Shown here piece by piece: positions 21,991 through 31,929 of a stretch of DNA of 64,000 nucleotides. The stretch is taken from positions 331,308,179 through 331,372,178 of the forward strand of contig NC_073303.1 of NCBI RefSeq assembly GCF_027595985.1. Reading direction: 5' to 3'. The notes under the pieces are model-generated. The model searched no databases and was not told where the DNA came from. It saw only the letters and a program-made list of their open reading frames with translations. A program made the position numbers and the translations under genes. The stretch's first letter is position 1, and every line of letters begins with the position of its first letter. This DNA comes from Sorex araneus (taxonomy: Eukaryota > Chordata > Mammalia > Eulipotyphla > Soricidae).

Positions 21991-22212
21991 ACATATCACT
22001 GTATCACTGTCATCCCGTTGTTCATCGATTTACTCAAGTGGGTGCCAGTAACGTCTCCATTCATCCCTGCCCTGAATTTTAGCAGCCTCTCCTTACTCAT
22101 CTTTCCCAATGATTGGAGGTTCTTTCAGGGTTAGGCGAATGAGACCTGTCATTGTTACTTTTTTTGGCATATTGAATATGTCACAGGGAGCTTGCTAGGC
22201 TCTGTCGTGATG
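21991..22212 (-). mobile_element. Internally deleted RTE-clade LINE (second headless derivative)
   Basis: On the minus strand it starts at the RTE 5' end (cgacagagcctagcaagctc) and keeps about 140 bp of 5' sequence, including the region around the RTE start codon (gatgagtaaggagaggctg). It then jumps to the 3' end (gggatgaatggagacgttac, gagtaaatcgatgaacaacg) and ends in gtgatacagtgata. The breakpoint differs from that in the element at 52-238 and in the tRNA-headed SINE. No tRNA head. Confidence 0.8.
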
Positions 22213-22314
22213 ACATATAATAATCATTTTGTCACAAAATGCAAATAATGAACAATACTTAATTTAATAAGCTATTTTGCTGGGAACAAAATCCCCAAAT
22301 TGCCAAATCGCTAC

Positions 22315-23438
22315 TTGTTGGAGACCAGCACTGCAGACAGGAATATTTTCCCTTTTTCAGCTGCCTTCTGGAAATAATTTCAGAGGCAGTTTTTCCTTTT
22401 CTCACAAGAAGCCTGGCTGGTCTTTGACATGCAGATTTTAGGTGCTAGCCAGGCCTGAAGACATTGTAGATTCCAGGCTCTGGCCTAGCCTAGTCTTTGG
22501 GATGTAAATCCGAGTGCTTTCAGCCCAAGGAAGACTTCGGTTTTGGTTTTGTATCTTCTTTCTGGGGGCCTAGATTAATGGCCTGCAGATACAAGAGAAT
22601 AATGTTGCCTCAATGTTCTTCCTGTAACATCTTTTGGTGCCTTTGGTGACGTCAATGTATTGTGCCCTTTGGAAGTGCCATTGATGTAGGCAGGTAGATA
22701 GGGAAAGGCCCTTGGCAATGAAACAGATTAACAAAGTCTCTGGGAAGAAGAATCCTGAGACTGACCCACCTTGTGGATACAGAAAACAGACCTAATAAGA
22801 CCTTCAGCGGACCCTGAGGAGGTTGGACCCCTCCCCATGAAGTTCCTCAAATTCCATCAACCTCTCCCTTAATCTGATCAAAATGTGATCCAGCCTAAAG
22901 AAGACCGTCACCACTCCCAACCTCCCTGGTAACCTCCTTAGCAAAGGACTTTCACCTGGGAAGAAGCCCCACATGGGGGCAGGTTGAAGAGACCCTATAA
23001 AAGACACCTTGAACAAAGGAAGGGCTCGCATATGCTGCCTGAGCCCATGTGCTGCTTGTGCCCACGTGGCCGAGCACATGTGGTACCCGAGCACATGTGT
23101 CGCCCTCATCTCCCCCCTTGAGATATGTACTTTCATGCTTTCATGTCCAGTGCTAGGATGTGTGTAGAGCTTCCTCCACCCCTGGAGAAGCCCGCGTTCT
23201 CTCTTGAGCGTGTTATTCTTACTACTCTCTCTCCCACTTATCCTTCCTCCTTCCCTCAGAAACCTCTAAATAAAATCTGTTACTTCACTGCTTGTCTACT
23301 CCTGAAATTCTTTTCTGCGAGCGAGACAAGAACCCAGTAACCCTGGGTCCCGGGTGTTAGAGGCAGTTGGAGAGAAAGTGAACGTCTTTCTCCTCCCCGC
23401 TTCACGTAAGTCACCCGTGGGGCCCACCGACATCACCA
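22315..23438 (+). mobile_element. ERV-type LTR (family A)
   Basis: Contains a TATA box (tataaaag, 22,996-23,003) and, about 270 bp later, a polyadenylation signal (taaataaaatc, near 23,269). A U5-like stretch with ttcttttctgcgagcgagac and aagaacccagtaaccctggg resembles class I (gammaretrovirus-like) LTRs as I remember them. Borders are approximate: the 5' end is placed at tgttggagacc, and the 3' end is blurred by the next LTR-like unit. No gag, pol or env remnant is seen nearby, so it is a solo LTR or a fragment. Confidence 0.65.
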
Positions 23439-23740
23439 TGAGGAGTAAAAGGGGTTCAGGGAGAGATACAAGAGAGGAGAGACTAGAGAAGGAGGCGGCG
23501 GTAGATCCAGAGAGAGGCCGGAGCTGGGAGTGCTGGAGATGGAAGATTAAAGATTGAATAAACGGTAACTAATCAGCAACCAGCATGGTCCTCGTTCTTC
23601 CTTCGCCTTTCCTTGACCACCGGCCGTCCCGATCCAGTCCACACACTGCGGTTCCAGGGCTCTGAACGTGGGCAGTGACACAGAGCCGCCCGGAGAGCCC
23701 GAGAGTGCACTCGCCCCTTGGAGAGCTTTAGTTTTACACA
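23439..23740 (+). mobile_element. 3' half of family-B LTR-like element
   Basis: Nearly the same as 1,800-2,092: gatccagagagaggccggag, a polyadenylation signal at 23,557-23,562 (gattgaataaacgg), ccaccggccgtcccgatcc, and a cggagagcccgagagtgcac end. It lacks the first half found at 1.28-1.8 kb and follows family A without a visible gap. Confidence 0.6.
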
Positions 23741-24047
23741 GCTCTGATGCCTATTATTCTTAATAATCCTTAAGAATATATACAAGAGAGAACTTATCCT
23801 GTGAACATTGCTGATAATTCTATGTATACTTCTGTTTTCCCTTGTTATGAATAAAATACATTCAGAAAATTACATTTTATTTACACATGTAATATTTTTA
23901 TAATATATTTGTAAGCATGTGTCTTTTCTGAGATTCTAAGAAATAATATGTTCTAATGTATTTGTAAAATTCAGTGAAACTCATTCATTACAAAATGGTA
24001 GTTCTTTGATTTCACTTGACTCCAGTTACAGGCAGACATTAATTTTG
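23741..24047. other. AT-rich single-copy stretch
   Basis: Nothing recognised. Confidence 0.5.
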
Positions 24048-24215
24048 TTGCTATTTTTTTGGCATTATGCCTACGTACACAGGGCTTTCTTCTGGCTCCA
24101 TGTTTATGGATTACTTCTGGTAAGACTCTGGGGACCATATGTGGCACTGGGCATTTAACAGGGGTTTAAAGATGCAAGGCAAGCACCTTAATCTCTATAC
24201 TATCTTTCCAGTCCA
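24048..24215 (-). mobile_element. Old A-tailed tRNA SINE
   Basis: The stretch ttctggctccatgtttatgg, then ctctggggaccatatgtggc and gatgcaaggcaagcacctta match the reversed SINE. Worn. Confidence 0.75.
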
Positions 24216-24559
24216 TAGGCCAGAATTTTAGTCTTATTTTAGTTGTTTCTATATTACTTGTGCTTAGCAAAAAGATCTGGAACATAGTATAACCAAATAG
24301 ATATTGCACAAGCAAATATATGAGTAAATAAGCTCTGCTTTAAATTGTAAATTTATTTATATTTAAATGTCTTTACAGTGTTTAACAAAGTAAGTTCCCT
24401 ACCACTGTACTACCATTCAAGCCTTAAATATGAAAAAATTTTAACTGAATGTAAAAGAACTCAAATGGACACTACTACTTAATGTATATGAAAGTTAATG
24501 AAGAATAAATGTATTTTTATGTATGTTGTTTTTTGGTTTTTGTTTGTTTTACATTTGGT

Positions 24560-24700
24560 TTTGAGCCTCAGACTTTGGTCTATATCTGTTGCTCAGGTAC
24601 TACTCCTGAATGCTTTAATACCTTCAGCTTAAAACACACCTGTAGCAAGCTGAGGGCATTAAACTTGAACACCGTGGAGGCAAGCATCACAACTTCTTGG
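24560..24700 (-). mobile_element. Possible degenerate SINE
   Basis: The stretch tgttgctcaggtactactcc and later gtggaggcaagcatcac resemble a worn reversed SINE. Weak. Confidence 0.35.
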
Positions 24701-24704
24701 TCAT

Positions 24705-25372
24705 CATTCTAATAACCAACTCAAAGCTAACTAAATGTCTGCAGAGTAAATGTGACTGTGCTGAGCATGCCAACAATGGATCATTACTTATAATATGCAG
24801 CATTATTACTTGCAATAAATCATGAAACTGTCCCAATAATTGCTGTGTGATTACAAAGCCTGTCTTGGGACTGCCTGGAAGAGGCAGAACATCTACTGCC
24901 ACTTCATGTATCAGGATCATTGCTAGGAAAGTGCAGTTCAGTTCCCTAAAGCTATATTAGTCACTTGCCAAGCTTTTCTCAACACTAGACATTGTAAGAA
25001 AATAAAAGAAGCAGATTCCTTTATTCTTGACTTAAGAGTGATTTTTACATCTCTGTATGTGTCATTAGAATTATTTTCCAAGGAAACATACTCTTCCCTC
25101 AGTCTTCACAGGCAAGTCACTACAGCAGTTTTATTAAGTAACTCAATAATGAAAAGGATGATTCTCACAAGTATTACATCTGAACAAACAAAGAAACTAT
25201 AAAGGATGTAGGAGTGTCACAATACTCACTGAACCAAAATAGATAAAAGTAGCACTACAATTTAAATAATCACTAAGCGTGAAATAGAAATGAAAGTAAC
25301 AACACTACCTAAGGGGACTGTATATCTTATAGAGAAAAAGAAATATTTTCTTCTCTTCTAGTATTCAATTTA
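24705..25372. other. Single-copy stretch
   Basis: Nothing recognised. The minus-strand frame at 24,687-24,920 has no family resemblance. Confidence 0.5.
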
Positions 25373-25373
25373 G

Positions 25374-25577
25374 AACTTATAGTGGAGCCAGAGCAATAGT
25401 AAAGTGGGTAGGGTGTTTGCCTTGCATGAGGTCAACCCGGGATCAATCCCTGGCATTCCATATGGTCCCCCGAGCACCGCCAAGAGTAAATCCTGAGTTC
25501 AGAGCCAGGAGTAACCCCTGAACATTTCCGGGTGTGACCTAAAAAGAAAAAGAAAAAAAAAACACACAACTTATAGT
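25374..25577 (+). mobile_element. A-tailed tRNA SINE with perfect target duplication
   Basis: Bracketed by aacttatagt (25,374-25,383 and 25,568-25,577). Head ggagccagagcaatagtaaa, box B equivalent ccgggatcaatccctgg, body tatggtcccccgagcaccgc, end gtgacctaaaaagaaaaag. Confidence 0.9.
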
Positions 25578-26215
25578 AGAACATTTTAAACTCTTCATTA
25601 GTAAATTTAACCATGCTAAAATATGTGTATATTATTTTAAATTTCTTTTAAGAATATTTAGCCTACATTTGGTAACTGGTAATTGCTTATGATTAGGCAC
25701 TATGCAACTGAAAAGAAACCTTGGGATAAGCTAATTAAAACAAAAGGAACAATCCAACTACTAGTGTCCTTCTCAAACTGGAGGAGGGAGAGTGGTACTG
25801 ATCTAACTATGGAGATCATCTAACTGTGGACACAAGGCAAAAAAAAAAAAAACAGACAGAAGTTTCCTTTAAAATTCCCATTCACCATAGGAATAGAATT
25901 ACGGGCCCCACTATGAGTTCTTAATGTAAAAAAACGTTAAAACTTATCAAAGTAAGTTGCCTAATGATAAGAAGTAGAGGAAAGAGAATTATTTCAAGGA
26001 CTTACCATCTGCCCTTTTTACATTTTCTGTAAGTTTTTCTGTAGAGTTGGATGATGAGAGATAGAGAAGTTGAACTGAAGGACAACTGCTACTTAGTAGC
26101 AGAGGGAAAGAAACAGGGAAACTTTAGTTCTTATTTTATATCAGCTTAGTGCTTATATTAGTGGCAAATAGAACGTGATCAGACATACTTCCTTTACAGT
26201 ATAGTTAACTCTTAG
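25578..26215. other. Single-copy stretch
   Basis: Nothing recognised. Confidence 0.5.
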
Positions 26216-26217
26216 GA

Positions 26218-26302
26218 ATAGGGGTGCTAGAAATGTGGTTCAGTGGCAGAGCACTTGCCTTGCATGTGTAAGTTTCTGACTTCAATTTCTGACAGTTTGC
26301 AT
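26218..26302 (+). mobile_element. tRNA-like SINE scrap
   Basis: The run gtggttcagtggcagagcac then ttgccttgcatgtgtaag looks like a box A and anticodon arm of a tRNA-Ala-like sequence. The box B part is decayed. Not a functional tRNA: acceptor pairing is absent. Confidence 0.5.
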
Positions 26303-26465
26303 ACATGCACTTACAAATTATATAGAGATCAGAGGAAAATGTTTTGTTGTATTGAATACATACCCATGTTTGTAGTATGTATTATATAATATACTCATTA
26401 GTTTGCATTGAATTTGGCTTGAACATTATGTAGCTTAACCTGATTAAAGCTTTGAAATATTCTTA

Positions 26466-26592
26466 TTCTGGGTCCAGAGATATAGTATGAGGGTTTGCAT
26501 GTGGCTGATCCCCAGTTTGATCCCTCAAGGACTACCCAGAGTGATAACCTGAGCACAGTCAGGTGTGGCGCATTGCCCTGTTCTACCTCATC
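26466..26592 (+). mobile_element. Old A-tailed tRNA SINE
   Basis: The run gggtccagagatatagtatg, box B equivalent cagtttgatccctcaagg and ctgagcacagtcaggtgtgg give the SINE order with internal loss. Confidence 0.65.
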
Positions 26593-26787
26593 ACCTCCTG
26601 CCAAAATTGATTTATGAACTAAAAGTGAATGCAAGCACTTGAATAGGAATAAGCATTATTTGTAATAATCAGTTTACTAATGTTTAATATGTTCTTTATA
26701 ACTGTGTTTGTAAGGAAATGGTCATATAGATATAGATGAAGTCAATATTCCCTTTACTCCCAATTTTAATGGTAAGGTGTTTGAGCT

Positions 26788-26988
26788 TCTGTCATTTTCT
26801 TATTTTTTTTCTTTTCAGGTCACACCCAGCGATGCTCAGGGGTTACTCCTGGCTCTGTACTCAGGAATTACTCCTGGCGGTGCTTGGGGGACCATATGGG
26901 ATGCAGGGATTGAACCCAGGTTAGCCATATGCAAGGCAAACGCCCTACCCACTGTGCTATCGCTCCGGCCCAGCATCTGTCATTTTCT
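26788..26988 (-). mobile_element. A-tailed tRNA SINE with 13-bp target duplication
   Basis: The duplication tctgtcattttct flanks it perfectly (26,788-26,800 and 26,976-26,988). Minus strand: gggccggagcgatagcacag head, gggttcaatccc box B, end gtgacctg plus A-rich tail. A recent copy. Confidence 0.9.
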
Positions 26989-27242
26989 AGCACTAATACC
27001 CTTTTAATGTCTCAGTCAGTGAAATGACAGTAGAAATAGCTTGAAGGTTTTTTTTTTTTGCCTTAGATTTTTTTTTGAAGAATTAAGTCCTTTATTAAAA
27101 ATCGGTTGTCCTTACAGGAGTGGATCTACATCTAGGTTCTCTGTTCCACTGATCTAAGTCATTCCAGAATTTCTATTTACTCACTAGTAAACTAATAAGG
27201 AAATACTTTTTGTACAAAAAGTTTCTTTATTTATTTTAGTTT

Positions 27243-27338
27243 CTTATTTTGTTTTTGGGTCACACCTCCTATGGCTCAGGGCTTACTTGTGGCTCTATGC
27301 TCTGGGAAAATTCTTGTCAGGGCTTTGGGGACTATCTA
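27243..27338 (-). mobile_element. Truncated A-tailed SINE
   Basis: The run gggtcacacctcctatggct then cagggcttacttgtggctct is the reversed 3' half of the SINE. The head half is missing. Confidence 0.65.
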
Positions 27339-27408
27339 CCTGAAGTTTCTTCGGCTTGGCATCTCTTCTGGAAGTTGTTGTGAAATATGGAAATTCTAAA
27401 AATTCTGA

Positions 27409-27545
27409 GGACTGGAGAGATGGTACAGAAGTTAAGGTGACTATCTTGCATGTAGTTTGGTCCATGGTCCATGGTCCCTGTTTTGGTCCATGGCACCACA
27501 TATGGTCTTCTGAGCAACACCAGCAGTAACCCTTAAACCCAAGGT
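27409..27545 (+). mobile_element. Old A-tailed tRNA SINE with local CCATGGT duplication
   Basis: The run ggactggagagatggtacag is the head; accacatatggtcttctgag and accagcagtaacccttaaac are the body. Box B is replaced by repeated ggtccatggtcc units. Confidence 0.65.
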
Positions 27546-27615
27546 CAACAACGAAATCTACTCATCAGTATGATTAGTTGGTCTTCAAGAGGAAAGGATA
27601 ATTAAAAGAAAGACA

Positions 27616-27842
27616 TAATTGGGCTGGGAGACAGCTCTTGCTTGAACTCTCACGTTTGATTGCCAGTAGCATAAGTTCATACCCTGGCATCACTGGCTCT
27701 GTTGGGCCTGAGCTGCATTACCCTGCTGTACCTGAGTGCATTGCATTGCCAGGTATGAGCATCAAACCATCTCGTCTGATTGACTGGAGTATTGCTATAA
27801 GTGGTTCCACTCTCCTTTAGCAATGCTTGAGGACCCCTCCCA
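27616..27842 (+). mobile_element. Candidate older SINE family, copy 1
   Basis: Contains gggctgggagacagctcttg, gggcctgagctgcattaccc and agcaatgcttgaggacccct. It shares the last part and the general order with the sequence at 59.69-59.94 kb, but not with the SOR-type SINE body. Probably an older tRNA-derived family; two worn copies are too few to be certain. Confidence 0.4.
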
Positions 27843-27949
27843 TGAAAATATAATTCTAAGGGTGAAAAATTAGAATAGAATAATGAGCCTTCATCTGTCC
27901 CTGTTACTTAATATCAAGGATTATCAAGACATAGCCTTGTTTCATCCAG

Positions 27950-29710
27950 ATAGGAAAGGAAGAAATCAAACTCTCACTATTCACAGACCATATGATAATA
28001 TATCTAGGAAAGCCTGAAACCTCTACTAAGAAACTCTTAGAAACAATAGGCTTGTACAGTAAAGTCGCAGGCTATAAAATCAATACGCCAAAATCCATGG
28101 CTTTCCTATATACAAACAATGAGGCAGAGGAAAGGGACATGAAAAAAGCAATCCCATTCACAATCGTGCCCAAGAAAATCAAGTACCTCGGAATCAGCTT
28201 AACCAAGGAAGTAAAAGACCTCTGCAAAGAAAACTATAAAACACTACTCCATGAAATAAAAGAGGACATGAGGAAATGGAAACATATCCCCTGCTCATGG
28301 ATAGGGAGAATCAACATTGTCAAAATGGCAATACTCCCCAGCGCACTATACATATTCAATGCCATCCCTATAAAGATACCCATGAAATTCTTCAAAGAAA
28401 TGGATCAAGATATCCTGAAATTCATATGGAACAACAAACAACAACCACGGATAGCTAAAACAGTTCTCGGGGAAAAGATGATGGGAGGCATCACCCTCCC
28501 CAACCTTAAACTTTACTACAAAGCGGTAACAATTAAAACAGCATGGTACTGGAATAAAGGCAGAGCTGCAGACCAATGGAACAGGGTGGAATATCCCTAC
28601 ACACAACCCCAAATGTATGATCATCTAATCTTTGATAATGGAGCAAGAAATGTGAAGTGGAGCCAGGAAAGCCTCTTTAACAAATGGTGCTGGCACAACT
28701 GGGCAACCACATGCAAAAGAATGGGCTTAGATCTTGACATGACACCATGCATAAAAGTCAGATCAAAATGGATTAAAGACCTCAACATCAGACCACAATC
28801 CATAAGGTACATCGAAGACAAAGTCGGCAAAACCCTCCACGATATTGAAGCTAACAGTATCTTCAAAGATGACACACAACTGATCAACCAAATGGAAACA
28901 GAGATAAACAAATGGGACTATATTAAACTAAGAAGCTTCTGCACCGCAAAAGATACAGTGACCAGAATACAAAGACAATCTACAGAATAAGAAAGGATAT
29001 TAACCCAATACCCCTCTGGTAAGGGGTTGATATCAAGGGTATATAAAGCACTGGTTGAACTCTACAAGAAGAAAACATCCAACCCAATCAGAAAATGGGG
29101 CGAAGAAATGAACAGAAACTTTAAGTTTCTGTTCCAAAGAAGAGATACGGATGGCCAAAAGGCACATGAAAAAAAGCTCTGCATCACTAATCATCAGGGA
29201 TATGCAAATCAAAACAACTATGAGATACCACCTCATACCACAGAGAATGGCACACATCCAAAAGAACAAAATCAACCGCTATTGGAGAGGATGTGGGGAG
29301 AAAATCTACACTGTTGGTGGGAATGCTGACTGGTTCAGCCCTCCTGGAAAACAATATGGACGCTTCTCAAAAAATTAGAAATTGAGCTTCCATTCTACCC
29401 AGCAATACCACTTCTGGGAATATATCCCAGAGAAGCAAAAAAGTATAGTTGAAATGACATTTGCACTAATATGTTCATTGTAGCACTGTTTACAATAGCT
29501 AGAACCTGGAAAAAACCCGAGTGCCCGAGAACAGATGACTGGTTAAAGAAACTTTGGTACATCTACACTATGGAATACTATGCAGCTGTTAGAAAAGATG
29601 AAGTCATGAATTTTGCATATAAGTGGATCAACATGGAAAGTATGCTAAGTGAAATGAGTCAGAAAGAGAGAGACAGACATAGAAAGATTGTGCTCATCTG
29701 TGGAATATAA
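27950..29710 (+). pseudogene. Truncated L1 ORF2 (reverse transcriptase end and C-terminal domain)
   Basis: The longest open part is 27,992-28,990 (332 codons), covering the sequence after the reverse-transcriptase core through the C-terminal region. Recognisable L1 phrases are [33 protein letters not shown] and FIWNNKQQPRIAK. The sequence starts downstream of the F-A-D-D motif; at the expected position it reads FTDHMII-like, already beside the truncation point. A TAA replaces a tryptophan codon at 28,988, and frames are lost again near 29,130 and 29,330. The C-terminal part containing [20 protein letters not shown] lies in another frame, ending at 29,710. It cannot make the protein. Confidence 0.85.
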
Positions 29711-29948
29711 AATAACAGAGTAGGAGACTAACACCCATGAATAGTAGAAATAAGTACCAGGAGTTTGGCCCCATGGCTTGGAAGCTGGCCTCACATGCTG
29801 GAGGAAGAGGCAATTCAGATAGAGAAGGGAACATAAAGTAAGCTCTAGTTGGAGGATCAGCTCAGGAGGTGAGATGCGTGCTGAAAGTAGACTACAGATT
29901 GAACACGATGGCCACTCAATACCCCTATTTCGGACCACAACACCCGAA

Positions 29949-29950
<2 letters not shown>

Positions 29951-30042
<92 letters not shown>
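29951..30042 (+). repeat. (GA)46 microsatellite inside an L1 3' UTR
   Basis: About 92 bp of uninterrupted GA dinucleotide. The matching place in the 42.4 kb L1 holds only a few CT units (tctctctctc at about 42,641), so it has expanded in this copy. Open frames reading R-E-R-E or S-L-S-L across it are artefacts. Confidence 0.98.
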
Positions 30043-30044
<2 letters not shown>

Positions 30045-30401
30045 AAAGGGGAATGCCCTGCCACAGAGCACAGAGGCAGGGAGGTGGGGGCAGGGGAAGG
30101 GGGATGGGATTAGGAGAGATTAGGAGGTGGGAGGGATACTGGGTTCACTGGTGGTTGAGAATGGACACTGGTAGAGGAAGGGGTGCTTGAACATTGTTTG
30201 AGGAAACACAAGTACGAAAATGTGTAAATCTGTTACTGTACCCTCATGGTGACTCACTGATTAAAAAAACAAAGACATAGCCTTGTTTTATCTGCATTGT
30301 GTATTTTCTTGTATGATTTACTTCTCTAAAATGTTTTGAAGCAAATTACAGATATCATATAATTTCAGCTGTTAATATTTCAGATTTAGCTCTAAAAAAA
30401 A

Positions 30402-30692
30402 CCCACAACTGACAATATCAGTTTTTCCCTTCCTTCCCCTCCTTCCTGTCTCTTCCCTTCCCTGCCCTCTCTTGCCCTCCCCTCTATTTCCCCTCTTTTT
30501 TGGGAGGAAGGGGTCACACCTAGTGATGATCATTGCTTATGCCTGACTCCGGACTCAGAGATCACTCCTGCTGGGCTCTGGGGACCATATGTAGTGCTGA
30601 GAATCAAACCAGGGTTGAAAAGATGGCAGAGAGTTTAAGGTGCTTGCAATGTGCCTTGCCTGTTGTGCTATCACCTTGGCCCATAACTGACA
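30402..30692 (-). mobile_element. A-tailed tRNA SINE with pyrimidine-rich decayed tail
   Basis: Approximate target repeats cccacaactgaca (30,402-30,414) and cccataactgaca (30,680-30,692). Between them lie about 85 bp of CT-rich DNA (the decayed tail, read on this strand) and a worn SINE. The head region carries an insertion-like stretch, ttgaaaagatggcagagagt. Confidence 0.75.
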
Positions 30693-30789
30693 TTACAAAA
30701 TACCTATTTAGTATGTAGATTTCCTTAATTCTGTTACAAATCTTTTCTTTAATTAGGACTCCAGCAATGTTCACATGTTGTATTGATAA

Positions 30790-31400
30790 CAAGGGTTTTT
30801 TTATATACATTTTATTTTCATATGGTAGTTCACAGTAGTTCATTACAGATAATATTTAAACACCCACCCAACCAGCAAGCATCTTTCCACCACAATAAGA
30901 AGGAAGTGTGTGAAGGTTGTTGTATTTCATTCTGGGGCCATTTAAGCCAGTATACACAAGAATGCAAGCAAGTATGTTAAAGCCAAACAAATGTGTGCTA
31001 CTTTAGATATATCAGTGGGCTAGAGTATAAGAGGTCGGGAGCTTTATTTTATAGTCTCTGGATTTTGGCTGTTGATGAGATTACAAGGTGCCAGGGGCGG
31101 TTTGTGGATGTGGCTGCCAAGCTACTGGAAAACGAGGGATCTGGGTGGAGGAGGCCAAGTCCCAATCTGAGCAGGATTGGAGATCTCAGCCCTGGGTCCC
31201 AGATACCTGGGTTCTCTGTCGGTTCCTTCATGGGTGAGGCTTGTCTGAGGGCATGGAGAGTGGCCTTGAGCATGGCTGTGGCTGGGTTCTGGAGGTTTTC
31301 GGCTCCCTGGGCTCTGCTTGGGGCAGAGAGGGAAACTCAACCCACCCCCATCATAGGGGGCCCTGGTGAAGACAGCCTGGCATGGGGATAGGAGATTTTT
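30790..31400 (-). mobile_element. L1-associated GC-rich module with L1-like 3' end
   Basis: A GC-rich core (31,040-31,400) matches 58,425-58,795 closely: gagcatggctgtggctgggt, tctggaggttttcggctccc, ggccctggtgaagacagcct. Toward 30,790 it has L1 3'-UTR-like sequence and a T-rich end, so on the minus strand it reads module, L1-like 3' end, A tail. I interpret it as an internally deleted L1 derivative. A 132-codon frame (30,993-31,391, +) runs antisense through the GC-rich core and is not a gene. Confidence 0.55.
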
Positions 31401-31684
31401 CGGGTATTTTTTTTCTTGACTGGTCTCTTAACCTATTTTCCTCTTCCTTGCACTTTATATATTTTTTTAAAAGAGATCATTCTTTTCTGAGACATTATCA
31501 TAATATGAATTTTACTAATTTTCATTCCCATGGTATGGCTTAACAAATATTTTTGTTCAGTATATTTCCATAAAACTGAGAGAATCAAGTTTTATCAAGA
31601 AGATGAATTATAGTCAAGTGTGATTGCTTTTGGAGGGTAAAAGAATGAACAAGTTTGTTTTTGCATTTTTTTGTTGTTTTTTTT
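31401..31684. other. AT-rich single-copy stretch
   Basis: Nothing recognised. Confidence 0.5.
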
Positions 31685-31685
31685 T

Positions 31686-31928
31686 GGACCTGAGAGGATA
31701 GCACAGTGGGTAGGGCATTTGCCTTGCATGCTGCCGACCCAGGTTCAATTCATCCTTCCCTCTGGGAGAGCCCAGCAAGCAAGCTACCGGGAGTATCCAC
31801 CTGCATGGCAGAGCCTGGCAAGCTCCCTGTGGCGTATTTGATATGCCAAAACAAGTTTCACAATGGAGACGTTACTGGTGCCTGCTTGAGCAAATCGATG
31901 AGCAATGGTGTGACTGTGATACTGTGCT
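31686..31928 (+). mobile_element. RTE-tailed tRNA SINE
   Basis: The head gacctgagaggatagcacag, box B caggttcaattc, two gcaagc(t)ac blocks, a shortened RTE 5' module (gccaaaacaagtttcacaat, having lost the cagtaac bases), the 3' module and the tail gtgactgtgatactgtg. Confidence 0.9.
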
Positions 31929-31929
31929 A

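Larger units (their letters stand above)
27926..30292 (+). mobile_element. 5'-truncated L1 with target-site duplication
   Basis: Flanked by a 21-bp direct repeat with one mismatch, beginning aagacatagccttgttt (27,926-27,946 and 30,272-30,292). The element body, 27,947-30,271, holds the last part of ORF2, a 3' UTR with a long GA repeat, and a short A tail. It is the same subfamily as the 42.4-48.2 kb L1, with near-identical ORF2 protein over long stretches. 5' truncation plus a long duplication is the normal outcome of L1 target-primed reverse transcription. Confidence 0.9.

Noticed and set aside
22804-23136. 110-codon minus-strand frame
   Set aside because: Lies antisense within an LTR across its TATA region.
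26218-26302. tRNA-Ala gene
   Set aside because: Only box A and part of the anticodon arm resemble tRNA; box B and the acceptor stem are decayed.
29645-30123. Open frames of 79-139 codons with R-E-R-E or S-L-S-L runs
   Set aside because: They are translations of the GA repeat in an L1 3' UTR.
31049-31391. Proline- and serine-rich or glycine-rich frames in a GC-rich block (also 58,396-58,809)
   Set aside because: The block is repeated at 58.4 kb and adjoins L1 sequence; frames are not conserved between the copies.
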